DNA of 64,000 bases from Microbacterium testaceum StLB037 (GCF_000202635.1 NC_015125.1:1550001-1614000), one strand, 5' to 3'. Counted from the first letter of the stretch, positions 8,883-22,263 are shown. Notes: a model not told the origin generated them from the letters alone. Program-made: numbers and translations.

Positions 8883-9454
8883 GGGCGATCACCATCCTGG
8901 GTATCGCGGGAGTCGTCTTCGTCGTCGGGACGGCGCACGGCCACCCGATCGACCGGGGCGTCGTCGACGAGCTGCGACAGATCCCCCTGGTGCAGGACGC
9001 GGATCGGCGAGGCCACATCGCCCACGAAGTCGGTGGTGACGTCCTCGTCGTCGGACCGGGACTCCTCGTCCATCGCGTCTTCGGGCTCGTCGGCCGTGCG
9101 CGTGCGCAGGGCCACGTCGTCGGCATCGTCGATGACGGTGTCGGCCTGTCCGAGCTGCCACGAACGGTAGATCAGAGCGAGCAGGAACGCGGAGATGCCG
9201 AACGTGATGACGATCGCGGTGAGCGTGAGCGCCTGCGGGAGCGCGTCCGACATGTCGGCGGCATCCGTCTCTCCCCCGTCGTAGAACGGGGCGACGCCCG
9301 GCGCGCCCATGACGACGAGCAGCAGCAGATTCGCCGCGTTGCCGAGAAGGAGGAAGCCGATGAGCACGCGGGTCAGACTGCGCTCGAGCATCGCGTACAC
9401 GCCGCACGCGAAGAGCACCGCCATGACGATGACGAGGACGAGCGAGATGGTCAC
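8879..9454 (-). CDS. mrpC: Na+/H+ antiporter Mrp subunit C with long acidic tail
   Basis: The first 110 residues are a normal NuoK-like MrpC: three helices, with GVYAMLERSLTRVLIGFLLLGNAANLLLLV and QALTLTAIVITFGISAFLLALIYR. The protein then continues for about 80 residues of mostly Asp, Glu, Arg and Ser, giving 191 residues against roughly 115 in the family as known to me. The tail is in the same frame and high-GC codon style and overlaps mrpD by 4 bases, so it is not an annotation artefact. The start is a GTG overlapping the mrpA stop. Tail function is unknown. Confidence 0.93.
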   Translation of the reverse strand: MTISLVLVIVMAVLFACGVYAMLERSLTRVLIGFLLLGNAANLLLLVVMGAPGVAPFYDGGETDAADMSDALPQALTLTAIVITFGISAFLLALIYRSWQLGQADTVIDDADDVALRTRTADEPEDAMDEESRSDDEDVTTDFVGDVASPIRVLHQGDLSQLVDDAPVDRVAVRRPDDEDDSRDTQDGDRP

Positions 9455-12378
9455 GAGGGCACCACCTCCGCGTCTTCGGGGTGGAGCGACTGCCGGTCGA
9501 CCTCGGCCCCGAGGCTGCGCAGCACGTCGAGCACGAGACCGATCACGACGAGGTACACCCCGACGTCGAAGATCGTGCTGGTGACGAACTCCCAGTGCCC
9601 GATGAGCGGGAGCTCGCCCTCGAACGTGAAGCTCTGCAGCGGAGCGAAACCGAAGAACATCGGCACGAGCGCGCACAGCACGGCGATCGCCATGCCCGCC
9701 CCCAGGAGTCGCCCGGCGTCGGTGGGCGCTGCCGCCCCCAATTCCCAACGGCCGCCCGCGATGTACCGCATGACCAGGCCCATGCCCGCGACGAGACCAC
9801 CGGCGAAGCCACCGCCGGGCAGGTTGTGCCCGGCGAAGAGCAGGTACAGCGACACGATCATGATCGAGTGGAAGAGCACTCGGACGATGATCTCGAGCAG
9901 GATCGACCGGTTCTCGGGCTGCACCTTCGCGCCCGAGATGAGCCACGCGCGCGGCGCGCCCGTCTCCCCGACGCGCTGCGCCCGGACGCCGTCCTCGGTC
10001 TCGACCAGGGGGCGGCGGCGACCGAAGCCCACGCGAGCGCGAGCGGTTCCCGAGCGACGGGCGAGGTTGTCGCTGCGATCGGTGATGAAGACGAGGGATG
10101 CCACACCCGTGGCGGCCAGGACGAGCACCGACAGCTCCCCCATCGTGTCCCACCCGCGCAGGTCGACCAGCGCGACGTTGACGACGTTGCGTCCGTGGCC
10201 GATCTCGTACGCCAGCGGCGGCCACTCGAGCGAGATGGGGAGGTCCTGACGGGCTCCGGTCGCGACGATCGCGACGAGGGCCATCGTGAGGCCGACGCCG
10301 GCACCGAGGACGGCACGGGCGATCGGGGCGACGGACGCGTTCTGCTCGCCCATGCGAGCCGGGAGCCGTCGCAGGACGAGGGCGAACACCACGAGGGTCA
10401 CCGTCTCGATGAGCACCTGGGTGAGGGCGAGGTCGGGAGCGCCGCTCGTCGCGAACAGCACGACCATGCCGAGACCGGTCACCGACACGAGCGCCACGCC
10501 CGTGAAGCGCTTGCGGGCCCGCACGGCGAGGATGCCGGCGGCGATCATGAGCGGCGCCGCGATCAGCTGCGCGGGCGACTGCCACGCGTCCAGCTGTGCG
10601 CGCCACTCTTTCGAGGCGAGCAGCGCTGTTCCCTCGGCGACGACGAGCACGACGAAGATCGTGCCGACGTAGAACGGCAGCGACCCCCGCTGGAATCGCG
10701 CCGTGACCCACTCGGACGAGTGGTCGATGCCCCGCAGCACGCCGTTGTAGAGGTCGTTCGCGGTGAACGGAAGCACCCGCCGCCGCTTGTGCAGCTGCGT
10801 CTTGCGGACGACCCAGAAGATCGCCGCGCCCAGGGCGAGCGTGCCGAGCGAGATGAACAGCGCGGGCTCGAGACCGTGCCAGAGCGCGAGGTGATATGGG
10901 TAGTCCGGCGCGGCGATGCCGGGCGTGGCCTCGGGCAGACCGTCGGCATACGGCGCGAGCCAGTGGTCGACGATCGGGGCGAGGAATCCGAGGACGAGCG
11001 ACGCCGCGGCCAGCAGCACGGGTGCCGCGAGGAAGCCCATCGGGGGATCGGGCCAATCGGTCTTCTCGACGTCGCGCTTGGTCCAGTACGCCCCCCAGAG
11101 GAAACGGATGCCGTACGCCGCCGTCAACGCCGACCCCAGCACGATCCCGGCCAGGGCGACGATGCCCCATCCGGCCCCGGCCTCCGCCTCGTGCAGCAGC
11201 GCGGTGAGCGCCGTCTCCTTCGCGACGAATCCGAGCGTCGGGACGACACCGGCCATCGACGCGATGGCGATGAAGGACGCGGTCGCCATGACCGGCGCCT
11301 GTCGGCCGAGGCCCGAGAGCTCGCCGATGTCACGCGTGGAGAGCTGCCGGTCGATCACGCCGACGACGAGGAAGAGGCATGACTTGAACAGCGCGTGGCT
11401 GAGCAGGAGCGCGACGCCGGCGAGGGCGGCATCCCTCGTTCCATAGCCGAGCATGACGGTGAGGAAGCCGAGCTGGCTGACCGTGCCGAAGGCGAGGATG
11501 CGCTTGAGGTCGCGTTCGCGCAGCGCCTGGAACCCGCCCAGCAGCATGGTGAACACGCCGAGGGTGATGAGCGTGGGGCGCCAGAACGGCGTCTCGGCGA
11601 ACGCGGGCGAGAGCCGCGCGATGAGGTAGATGCCGGCCTTCACCATCGCCGCGGCGTGAAGGTACGCGCTCACGGGGGTGGGAGCGGCCATGGCGCCGGG
11701 GAGCCAGAAGTGGAAGGGGAAGATCGCCGACTTGCTCAGCGCGCCGACGAGGAGTAGGAGCACGGCGATGTCGACGACGGTGCCGGTGGGCGGATCGGCG
11801 AGGATCGTCGAGAGGCTCGCGGTGCCCGACTGCACGACGATCAGGACGACGCCGATCAGCATGACGAGCCCGCCGAGGGTCGTCACGAGCAGGGCCTGCA
11901 GTGCCGCTCGGCGACTGGCCGCACGGCCGTGGTAGTACCCGATGAGCAGGTACGAGAGGACGCTCGTGACCTCCCACAGCATGATCAGCACGACGATGTC
12001 GTCGGTGAGCACGAGGCCGTACATCGCCCCGGCGAAGGCGAGCAGCACCGCAGAGAACTGCCCCACTCCCTGCGTCTTGCCGCGGAAGTACCAGCGGCAA
12101 TAGAGCATGACCAGCGCACCGACACCCGTCACCACGAGCGTGAGGAGCCAGCTCAGGACGTCCATCCGCATCGACAGCGAGACCCCGAGCGCGGGGATCC
12201 ACTGGTATTCCTCGAAGGGAATGTCGCCGGCGAACACGGCCGGAGCCGCCACGATCGCCTGCGCGAAGGCGATCGCCGGCAGGAGCGCCGCGACGTAGAA
12301 CGCGCGGGCTCCGATGCGACTCACGAGCCAGGGGAGGACGAGAGGGACCAAAGTGAACGCGCTGAGGAGTGCCAACAA
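9451..12378 (-). CDS. mrpA: Na+/H+ antiporter Mrp subunit A, fused to an MrpB-like C-terminal domain
   Basis: The 975-residue polytopic protein is the large subunit. Residues 1 to about 500 match the NuoL/ND5-like antiporter core, including LWEVTSVLSYLLIGYYHG, KSAIFPFHFWLPGAMAAPTPVSAYLHAAAMVKAGIYL and the DLKRILAFGTVSQLG helix. The C-terminal 200 residues carry the MrpB-type domain (SLYLLFAGHNLPGGGFAGGLVAGM), so no separate mrpB is needed and none is present. The TTG at 12378 is the likely start: AGGAGG lies seven bases upstream. It heads a six-gene operon, all junctions overlapping by four bases, for Na+/H+ exchange, pH homeostasis and salt tolerance in the cytoplasmic membrane. Confidence 0.96.
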   Translation of the reverse strand: MLALLSAFTLVPLVLPWLVSRIGARAFYVAALLPAIAFAQAIVAAPAVFAGDIPFEEYQWIPALGVSLSMRMDVLSWLLTLVVTGVGALVMLYCRWYFRGKTQGVGQFSAVLLAFAGAMYGLVLTDDIVVLIMLWEVTSVLSYLLIGYYHGRAASRRAALQALLVTTLGGLVMLIGVVLIVVQSGTASLSTILADPPTGTVVDIAVLLLLVGALSKSAIFPFHFWLPGAMAAPTPVSAYLHAAAMVKAGIYLIARLSPAFAETPFWRPTLITLGVFTMLLGGFQALRERDLKRILAFGTVSQLGFLTVMLGYGTRDAALAGVALLLSHALFKSCLFLVVGVIDRQLSTRDIGELSGLGRQAPVMATASFIAIASMAGVVPTLGFVAKETALTALLHEAEAGAGWGIVALAGIVLGSALTAAYGIRFLWGAYWTKRDVEKTDWPDPPMGFLAAPVLLAAASLVLGFLAPIVDHWLAPYADGLPEATPGIAAPDYPYHLALWHGLEPALFISLGTLALGAAIFWVVRKTQLHKRRRVLPFTANDLYNGVLRGIDHSSEWVTARFQRGSLPFYVGTIFVVLVVAEGTALLASKEWRAQLDAWQSPAQLIAAPLMIAAGILAVRARKRFTGVALVSVTGLGMVVLFATSGAPDLALTQVLIETVTLVVFALVLRRLPARMGEQNASVAPIARAVLGAGVGLTMALVAIVATGARQDLPISLEWPPLAYEIGHGRNVVNVALVDLRGWDTMGELSVLVLAATGVASLVFITDRSDNLARRSGTARARVGFGRRRPLVETEDGVRAQRVGETGAPRAWLISGAKVQPENRSILLEIIVRVLFHSIMIVSLYLLFAGHNLPGGGFAGGLVAGMGLVMRYIAGGRWELGAAAPTDAGRLLGAGMAIAVLCALVPMFFGFAPLQSFTFEGELPLIGHWEFVTSTIFDVGVYLVVIGLVLDVLRSLGAEVDRQSLHPEDAEVVPS

Positions 12379-12437
12379 GGTGGGGCCTCCTCGGGGTCGA
12401 CGGGCGCAGGGCCTCGGCTCTCGGGGTGTCTCTTCTT

Positions 12438-12443
12438 ATTCTA
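12438..12443 (-). promoter_or_regulatory. -10 hexamer TAGAAT before the mrp operon
   Basis: On the minus strand TAGAAT lies about 60 bases upstream of the mrpA TTG. A clear -35 element is not seen. This is the only good -10 candidate in the 98-base gap to the LacI gene. Confidence 0.4.
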
Positions 12444-12476
12444 TGCGGAGCATGAGAGTCCGCGTACCGGCGAGGG

Positions 12477-13526
12477 TCATGTGGTAGGCGGGGCGGCGGT
12501 CGTCGTGCCGACGCGGAAGGTGCAGGCGAGATCGAGGCCCGAGGGCGGCTCGTCCTCGAGCATCGCGGCCACCGCCTCGCCCGCCGCACGACCCTTGGCG
12601 GTCGCCGGCTGGACGAGCGTCGTGAGCACGTGGGGGGCGAGCCCGTCGACCACGACACCGTCGAAGCCGGTCACGCTGACGTCCTGCGGCACCCGCAATC
12701 CGGCTTCCTCGGCCGCGCGGATCACCCCGGCGGCGATCATGTCGCTCTGCGCGATCACGGCGGTCGGGCGATGCTCGGGGTCGGAGAAGATGGTCCGGCC
12801 CGCGATCATGCCCTCGTCGATCGAGCTCATCGCCGCGGCGAGCGCGGGCGCCTCGGGGAAGATCTCCCGAGCCCCCGCGAGCCGATCGGCCGTGACGTCG
12901 ACACGGACCTCCGCGTCATCGGTGATCCATCCGCGGTGGCGGGCGGCATCCGTCGGCAGCGTGACGATGGCGACGTCGCGGTGCCCCAGATCGGCGAGGT
13001 GGCGCGCGGCCTCGCGCTGGGCCTCGACGTTGTCGAGGAGCACGCGGGGGACGCCGTCTCCCGCGTCGCCCTCGATCACGACGACCGGGATGCCGCGGGC
13101 TCGCACGATCTCGAGAGAGTCGCGCATGCGCGGGCTGCACCCGATCAGCACGGCGGCGTCGATCGGTGCGGTGTGGAGGGAGGGTTCGCTCACCGTCTCG
13201 CCGTCATCTCGGAGCAGCAGCAGGGCCGCCCCCAGACGGGAGACGCCGTCGGCGAGGCCGTCCATCATGTGGGTGGTGACCGGGTCGAGGAACGCGGTGC
13301 GGAGGTGCTCGTCGAAGACCACGCCGACGATGCCGGACCTCCCGCGACGCAGGGAGGCGGCGCGAGGATCCGGGCCGGTGTACCCCAGCTCCGCCGCCGC
13401 CGCGAGGACGCGAGCGCGCGTCGACTCGGACGTGGGGGTCTTGCCACTGAAGACGACCGACGCGGTCGACGCCGAGACGCCCGCTGCCCGGGCGACGTCG
13501 CTGATGGTCGCTCGGCGCGTGCTCAC
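12477..13526 (-). CDS. LacI-family transcriptional regulator
   Basis: The 349-residue repressor has an N-terminal helix-turn-helix (TISDVARAAGVSASTASVVFSG, residues 7-28), a hinge, and a periplasmic-binding-protein-like sensor domain (GIVGVVFDE onwards, with PTAVIAQSDMIAAGVIRAAEE and VSVTGFDGV). Where most LacI proteins have a V-S-R-V pattern this has A-S-V-V. The GTG at 13526 was chosen over the longer open frame because a TACGAT -10 hexamer sits exactly six bases before it, implying a leaderless transcript. Two CGAATCGATTCG palindromes lie 33-68 bases upstream, between it and the divergent MFS gene, so it probably represses both. The effector, likely a sugar or nucleoside, is unknown. Confidence 0.93.
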   Translation of the reverse strand: MSTRRATISDVARAAGVSASTASVVFSGKTPTSESTRARVLAAAAELGYTGPDPRAASLRRGRSGIVGVVFDEHLRTAFLDPVTTHMMDGLADGVSRLGAALLLLRDDGETVSEPSLHTAPIDAAVLIGCSPRMRDSLEIVRARGIPVVVIEGDAGDGVPRVLLDNVEAQREAARHLADLGHRDVAIVTLPTDAARHRGWITDDAEVRVDVTADRLAGAREIFPEAPALAAAMSSIDEGMIAGRTIFSDPEHRPTAVIAQSDMIAAGVIRAAEEAGLRVPQDVSVTGFDGVVVDGLAPHVLTTLVQPATAKGRAAGEAVAAMLEDEPPSGLDLACTFRVGTTTAAPPTT

Positions 13527-13532
13527 GGGGCG

Positions 13533-13538
13533 ATCGTA
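13533..13538 (-). promoter_or_regulatory. -10 hexamer TACGAT, leaderless promoter of the LacI gene
   Basis: TACGAT on the minus strand ends six bases before the GTG start. No ribosome binding site is seen, consistent with transcription starting at the start codon. Confidence 0.5.
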
Positions 13539-13557
13539 CCCGCGACACGCCCTGTTT

Positions 13558-13591
13558 CCGAATCGATTCGATTCACGTCGAATCGATTCGG
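13558..13591. promoter_or_regulatory. paired LacI-type operators
   Basis: Two perfect 12-bp palindromes CGAATCGATTCG lie at 13559-13570 and 13579-13590, centres exactly 20 bp apart (about two helical turns). With one more base on each side they form a 14+6+14 inverted repeat (CCGAATCGATTCGA, spacer TTCACG, TCGAATCGATTCGG). The central CG in an AT-flanked palindrome is typical of LacI-family operators. The right copy abuts the TACAGT -10 of the MFS gene, so occupancy should block that promoter. Confidence 0.8.
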
Positions 13592-13597
13592 TACAGT
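13592..13597 (+). promoter_or_regulatory. -10 hexamer TACAGT, leaderless promoter of the MFS gene
   Basis: TACAGT ends seven bases before ATG 13605 and directly adjoins the right-hand LacI operator. Confidence 0.5.
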
Positions 13598-13604
13598 GAT
13601 GCGC

Positions 13605-14843
13605 ATGGACACCGCCCTCACCCGCTCCCAGCTCGTGCGCTGGCACATCGCGATCTGCGCGATCTTCCTGGCGAGCGGACTGAGCATCGCGACCTGGGCG
13701 TCACGCGTCCCCGCGATCCGCGCCTCGCTCGACATCGAGAACTCCGGCGTGGGTCTGCTGCTGCTCGGCATGGGGGTGGCATCCATCATCGGACTCTCGG
13801 TCGCCCCCGCCGTCCTCGCGCGCCTCGGCGCCCGCGCAGGCATGCTCACGGCTCTCGTGCTGGTCGGCGTGGGTCTGGCGATCATCGGCTTCGGCGCCGA
13901 CGCGCTGCAGGTGTTCGGGGTCGCCCTCGTGGGTCTCGCCCTGTTCGGTCTGGGCAACGGCGCGGTCGACGTGATGATGAACGTCGAGGGAGCCGCGCTC
14001 GAGAAGGCCACCGGCCGCACGATCATGCCACTCCTGCACGCCTTCTTCAGCTTCGGCACCGTCATCGGCGCCGGCCTCGGGTTCGTGGCCGTGAGCATGG
14101 GGATCCCCGTCCTGGCGCACTGCGTCGCCATGGCGGTCGTGATCCTCGTGGTGGCCTTCGTCTCGATCGCGAACGTCCCCCGCCGCGAGGTCGCGATGGA
14201 CGCGCCCGTGGAGGAGGAGCGCGCCCACTGGCGCGAGCGTCTCGCCACCTCGCTGCAGGCGTGGAAGGAGCCGCGCACCTACACGCTCGGCGTCATCATG
14301 CTCGGCATGGCCTTCGCCGAGGGCAGCGCGAACGACTGGCTCCCCTCGGCCGTGGTCTTCGGCCACGGCGCCCCCGAAGAGGCCGGTCCCGCTGTCCTCG
14401 CGGTCTTCTCGGTGGCCATGACGGTCGGTCGCATCGCGGGAGGGCCGGTGGTCGACCGGCTCGGCCGGGTGGTCGTCCTGCGCGTGCTCGCCGCGACCGC
14501 CGCCGCGGGCCTCCTGCTGTTCATCGTCGCGCCCTTCGGCCCGCTCGTCTTCATCGGCGCCGCCCTCTGGGGCCTCGGCGCGTCGCTCGGCTTCCCGATC
14601 GGCATGTCGGCCGCCGCCGACGACCCCGCGAAGGCCGCCTCACGCGTCGCGGCCGCGGCGACGATCGGCTACATCGCCTTCCTCTGCGGTCCCCCGATCC
14701 TCGGCTGGATCGGAGACCACATCGGGCTGCTGCCGACGCTGTTCATCGTGGTCGGGCTGATCGTGGCATCCGGGCTCTTCTCGGGGGCGGCCAAGCCGCT
14801 TCCCGCGACCAGCGACGAGCCGGAGAAGGCTCGGCGGGGCTAA
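13605..14843 (+). CDS. MFS transporter
   Basis: This 412-residue membrane protein has the twelve-helix pattern of the major facilitator superfamily, with SRVPAIRASLDIENSGVGLLLLGMGVASIIGLSVAP in the first helix pair and a long basic loop (RREVAMDAPVEEERAHWRERLATSLQAW) between the two six-helix halves. It resembles the YbjJ/FucP-like group; the substrate is not readable. ATG 13605 was preferred to ATG 13599 because the -10 hexamer TACAGT is seven bases upstream, suggesting a leaderless message. The divergent LacI gene and the paired operators indicate substrate-controlled repression. It converges on the next gene, their stop codons overlapping by two bases (14841-14842). Confidence 0.9.
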   Translation: MDTALTRSQLVRWHIAICAIFLASGLSIATWASRVPAIRASLDIENSGVGLLLLGMGVASIIGLSVAPAVLARLGARAGMLTALVLVGVGLAIIGFGADALQVFGVALVGLALFGLGNGAVDVMMNVEGAALEKATGRTIMPLLHAFFSFGTVIGAGLGFVAVSMGIPVLAHCVAMAVVILVVAFVSIANVPRREVAMDAPVEEERAHWRERLATSLQAWKEPRTYTLGVIMLGMAFAEGSANDWLPSAVVFGHGAPEEAGPAVLAVFSVAMTVGRIAGGPVVDRLGRVVVLRVLAATAAAGLLLFIVAPFGPLVFIGAALWGLGASLGFPIGMSAAADDPAKAASRVAAAATIGYIAFLCGPPILGWIGDHIGLLPTLFIVVGLIVASGLFSGAAKPLPATSDEPEKARRG

Positions 14844-16258
14844 CGTGCGACCGCGGTCGTGGCTTTCGACGTCGCGGTCTTCGAGGCGTATCCGGCCTTC
14901 GTCCCGGTCACCGCGACGGTGAGCTTCGCGCCGCGCTGCGCGGTGGTCGGCGTGAACGACACGGACGTCGCCCCGCGGATCTTCGTCCCGTTCGCGAACC
15001 ACTGATAGCTGAGGGTCGTCCCGCTCGTCCACGTCCCGGGGACCGCGGTCAGCGTCGTCCCGACCCGCGCGGTCCCGCGGATCGTCGGGGTGGGAGCGGT
15101 CAGGATGCCGGCGGCCACCGCCGACGTCGGCTTCGACGTCCTCGACACCGACGTGTAGCCCGCGAGCTTCCCGGTGACCGTCACGGTGATGGCCTTGCCC
15201 TTCTGTGCGGCACCCGGGGTGAACGACGTGGCGGTGGCCCCCCGCACCGCCACGCCGTCGGCGGACCACTGATACGTCAGCGTCGCGCCTCTCGCCCACA
15301 CCCCCGTGGTGGCCGTCAACGCGCGTCCGACGCGGGCGGTGCCCGAGACGGTCGGCGTCGACGAGGCGAGTTTCGGAGCCGCGGCTGCGGCCCAGTCGAA
15401 GGTCAGACGGGTGAACGACCACATGCCGATCGAGACGGCGACCGCACGAGCGGGATCACTCGTCCCCTTCGCGGTCCCGTCGTAGTAGACGACACGGCCG
15501 TCGGTGTATTGAGCGCGCACGGTGACCTTCGTGCCGGTGGGGAGGATGGTCTCGTTGTAGACCCCGCCGAGTCCACCCCCGATGAGGTCGAGCTCGGTCT
15601 CCGCCTTCGTGGAGACATCGGTCGCCACGACGCGCAGCTTCCTCACGAGCACGGACTCGTCGAACATGAGCAGCTCCGTCGCGAGGCCCCCGCGCGCGGC
15701 GCTGTAGTCGATCGTGACGTCCGAGACGTTCTTGGTCGTCGCGTCCACGACGATCTCGTAGGGCGTGGGCGCGAACCACCCGTCCGCCAGCTCCATTCGG
15801 CTGAAGACGCTGTACGTCCCGCGCGGAACGTCCGAGATGCGGAACGTGCCCGCCTTCGCGTCGTACTTCACCTTGGCATCCGGAACCGGCACGCCTCCGG
15901 CCGGGGTGGCGGAGACGACGACCGCCGCCCGCTGCGCCGTCGTCGTGCGCTTGTCGAAGACCACACGGCCCGAGATCGTGACGGTCTTCGCCGCCGCTGC
16001 ATCGCCCGTCGGGAGGGGGGCGGAGGTCGGGAGAGGCTCGGAGGTCGGGGCGGGTGACGAAGAGGGGGTGGCGGACGGCGCGACGGTCACCGGTGCCACC
16101 GCACCGGTGGCGGTGGGGACGGGAGTCGCCGTCGAGGGAGGGGGTGTCGAGACATCGGCCGTCGCGGGAGCGGCGGCGACGACCCCCGCCACGAGAACGG
16201 CGGAAACGCCGAGACCGACCGCCACGCCGGCGCGCGACAGTCTCGAGAAGAGCGACAT
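14840..16258 (-). CDS. secreted protein with two C-terminal Ig-like repeats
   Basis: The 472-residue protein has a signal peptide (SRLSRAGVAVGLGVSAVLVAG, cleavage probably after APATA), a Thr/Pro/Ser-rich linker to about residue 100, and a carboxypeptidase-regulatory-like domain (ISGRVVFDKRTTTAQRAAV to DVTIDYS). The last 160 residues are two about 80-residue repeats, each with the pattern GTARVGxxLTAxxGxWxxGxxLxYQWxAxG and SFTPxxAQxG, known from many actinobacterial secreted proteins as Ig-like modules. No sortase motif or C-terminal anchor is seen. ATG 16258 has AAGGA at suitable spacing; an in-frame ATG two codons upstream would sit too close to it. Probably cell-surface or exported; function unknown. 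Confidence 0.8.
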   Translation of the reverse strand: MSLFSRLSRAGVAVGLGVSAVLVAGVVAAAPATADVSTPPPSTATPVPTATGAVAPVTVAPSATPSSSPAPTSEPLPTSAPLPTGDAAAAKTVTISGRVVFDKRTTTAQRAAVVVSATPAGGVPVPDAKVKYDAKAGTFRISDVPRGTYSVFSRMELADGWFAPTPYEIVVDATTKNVSDVTIDYSAARGGLATELLMFDESVLVRKLRVVATDVSTKAETELDLIGGGLGGVYNETILPTGTKVTVRAQYTDGRVVYYDGTAKGTSDPARAVAVSIGMWSFTRLTFDWAAAAAPKLASSTPTVSGTARVGRALTATTGVWARGATLTYQWSADGVAVRGATATSFTPGAAQKGKAITVTVTGKLAGYTSVSRTSKPTSAVAAGILTAPTPTIRGTARVGTTLTAVPGTWTSGTTLSYQWFANGTKIRGATSVSFTPTTAQRGAKLTVAVTGTKAGYASKTATSKATTAVAR

Positions 16259-16394
16259 GGGCATCCTTGTGATCCGGAGCCGCCGGATCCGGGCCCCCCT
16301 GCTCGTCACGCTAGACAGTCCGCGGGCGCGGATTGGGGCCGAACGGCATTCCCGAACGATCCCGAACAGCCCGGCGGCTCCCGCGCGGGGCGAT

Positions 16395-16400
16395 TAGGCT
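16395..16400 (+). promoter_or_regulatory. -10 hexamer TAGGCT, leaderless promoter of nucS
   Basis: TAGGCT ends six bases before the GTG start of nucS; no ribosome binding site is visible. Confidence 0.45.
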
Positions 16401-16406
16401 CGACGG

Positions 16407-17102
16407 GTGCGTCTCGTCATCGCCCGTTGCTCCGTCGATTACACCGGCCGTCTCAACGCGCATCTCCCCCTCGCCACCCGTCTGCTCGTGCACAAGGGGG
16501 ATGGATCGCTGCTGGTCCACTCCGACGGCGGCTCGTACAAGCCGCTGAACTGGATGAGCCCGCCCTGCTCGCTCACCCTGGAGCAACCCGACGAGGCCGA
16601 CGTCGAGGACGGCGTGATCGAGCGCTGGCGCGTCACGCACGCGAAGACCGGAGACGCTCTCCTCGTGCGGATCCACGAGGTCATCCACGACACGTCCCAC
16701 GACCTGGGCATCGACCCCGGCCTCATCAAGGACGGCGTCGAGGCGGACCTCCAGCGCCTGCTCGCCGAGCAGGTGTCCGTCGTCGGCGAGGGGCTCACCC
16801 TCGTCCGACGCGAGTACCCCACCGCGATCGGCCCGGTCGACCTGCTGCTGCGCGACGACAACGGCGGCACCGTCGCGATCGAGGTCAAGCGCCGCGGCGA
16901 CATCGACGGCGTCGAGCAGCTCACGCGCTACCTCGAGCTGCTGAACCGCGACCCCCTGCTCGCCCCCGTGACCGGTGTGTATGCCGCTCAGGAGATCAAG
17001 CCGCAAGCCCGCGTGCTCGCGACGGACCGCGGCATCCGGTGCCTCACCCTCGACTACGACGAGATGAAGGGCATCGATTCGGGGGCTCCGCGCCTGTTCT
17101 GA
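16407..17102 (+). CDS. nucS: mismatch-specific endonuclease NucS/EndoMS
   Basis: This 231-residue protein begins with [21 protein letters not shown], diagnostic of actinobacterial NucS, and its nuclease domain shows the acidic and Lys positions Asp145 (IGPVDLLL), Glu159 and Lys161 (AIEVKRR). NucS replaces MutS/MutL in most actinobacteria: it cuts both strands at mismatches and works with the sliding clamp. The C-terminal SGAPRLF looks like the clamp-binding tail described for this family. The GTG start follows a TAGGCT -10 hexamer by six bases. Its neighbours are two unrelated secreted proteins, so it is probably a single-gene unit. Confidence 0.96.
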   Translation: MRLVIARCSVDYTGRLNAHLPLATRLLVHKGDGSLLVHSDGGSYKPLNWMSPPCSLTLEQPDEADVEDGVIERWRVTHAKTGDALLVRIHEVIHDTSHDLGIDPGLIKDGVEADLQRLLAEQVSVVGEGLTLVRREYPTAIGPVDLLLRDDNGGTVAIEVKRRGDIDGVEQLTRYLELLNRDPLLAPVTGVYAAQEIKPQARVLATDRGIRCLTLDYDEMKGIDSGAPRLF

Positions 17103-17235
17103 GCGGCGCGCAGACAGCCAAGCTTGCAGCCGACTCCCAGGTTGCGATATGACTTAGCCAGCGGGAGGCGCTTCCGCGCTGAACCGCGGGTCCCGAAACC
17201 CGCGCTGCCGGCCGCGAGGCCGCCCGGGGGGGAAC

Positions 17236-21513
<4,278 letters not shown>

Positions 21514-21549
21514 CCGTCGTGCCCTGACACCGACGCTCGATCGCGCCGG

Positions 21550-21555
21550 TAGCGT
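21550..21555 (+). promoter_or_regulatory. -10 hexamer TAGCGT, leaderless promoter of the HAD gene
   Basis: TAGCGT ends six bases before ATG 21562; the same TAGCGTGG string precedes the gene at 26794 at the same distance. Confidence 0.5.
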
Positions 21556-21561
21556 GGACAC

Positions 21562-22263
21562 ATGCCTGTGCGTTCCCCCTTCTCGTGTGTCCTGTGGGAC
21601 GTCGACGGCACTCTCGTCGACGCGTCCGAGGGGATCCTCCGCCGACTGACCATCACGCTCGAGCACTTCGGGCGCACTCCTCCGACCCGCGGCGAGCTCT
21701 CGCGCTGGATCGGTCCGCCCATGTTCGAGTCGTTCCAGGTGAACGTCGGCATGACCCCCGAGCAGTCGACCGAGGCCGTCGCCTTCTACCGCGGCCTCAA
21801 CAAGAGCGAGGGATACACCGTCAGCGCGCGGCTCTACCCCGGTGTCGCCGAGCTCGTGCACGACCTCCACGCCGCGGGCGTCCCGCAGTCGACCGCGAGC
21901 TCGAAGCCCGAGGTGCAGGTCGTCGCCCTCATGGACCACTTCGGCCTCGCCCCCGACCTCGAGGCGATCGTCGGCGCCTCGCTCGATGAGCGCAGCCTGA
22001 GCGCGAAGTCCGACATCGTGCGCGAGGCGCTGCGTCGCCTCGAAGCCAACGGGGTCGACACCTCGCGTCCCGTCCTCATCGGCGATCGGCACCACGACGT
22101 CGAGGGCGGAGCGGATGCCGGAGTGCCCGTCATCTTCGTCCGGTGGGGCTTCAGCTGGCCCTACGAGGCCGACGGCGCCCAGGCCGCGGTCGACGACATC
22201 GATCAGCTGCGCGCCCTGCTCCTCGTCCCCGACGAGGAGGAAGCCGTCGTGCCCCGTGTCTGA
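21562..22263 (+). CDS. HAD-superfamily hydrolase, phosphoglycolate-phosphatase-like
   Basis: The 233-residue protein shows HAD motif I, LWDVDGTLVD (nucleophile Asp13, Asp15), motif II near STASSKPE, and the late motif RPVLIGDRHHDVEGGADAGVPVI containing the paired acidic residues. The cap region (MFESFQVNVGMTPEQSTEAVAFYRGLNKSEGY) matches the Gph-like group, which dephosphorylates phosphoglycolate or related small phosphates. Exact substrate unknown. The ATG is six bases after a TAGCGT hexamer. The stop overlaps the start region of the next gene, implying co-transcription. Confidence 0.9.
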   Translation: MPVRSPFSCVLWDVDGTLVDASEGILRRLTITLEHFGRTPPTRGELSRWIGPPMFESFQVNVGMTPEQSTEAVAFYRGLNKSEGYTVSARLYPGVAELVHDLHAAGVPQSTASSKPEVQVVALMDHFGLAPDLEAIVGASLDERSLSAKSDIVREALRRLEANGVDTSRPVLIGDRHHDVEGGADAGVPVIFVRWGFSWPYEADGAQAAVDDIDQLRALLLVPDEEEAVVPRV

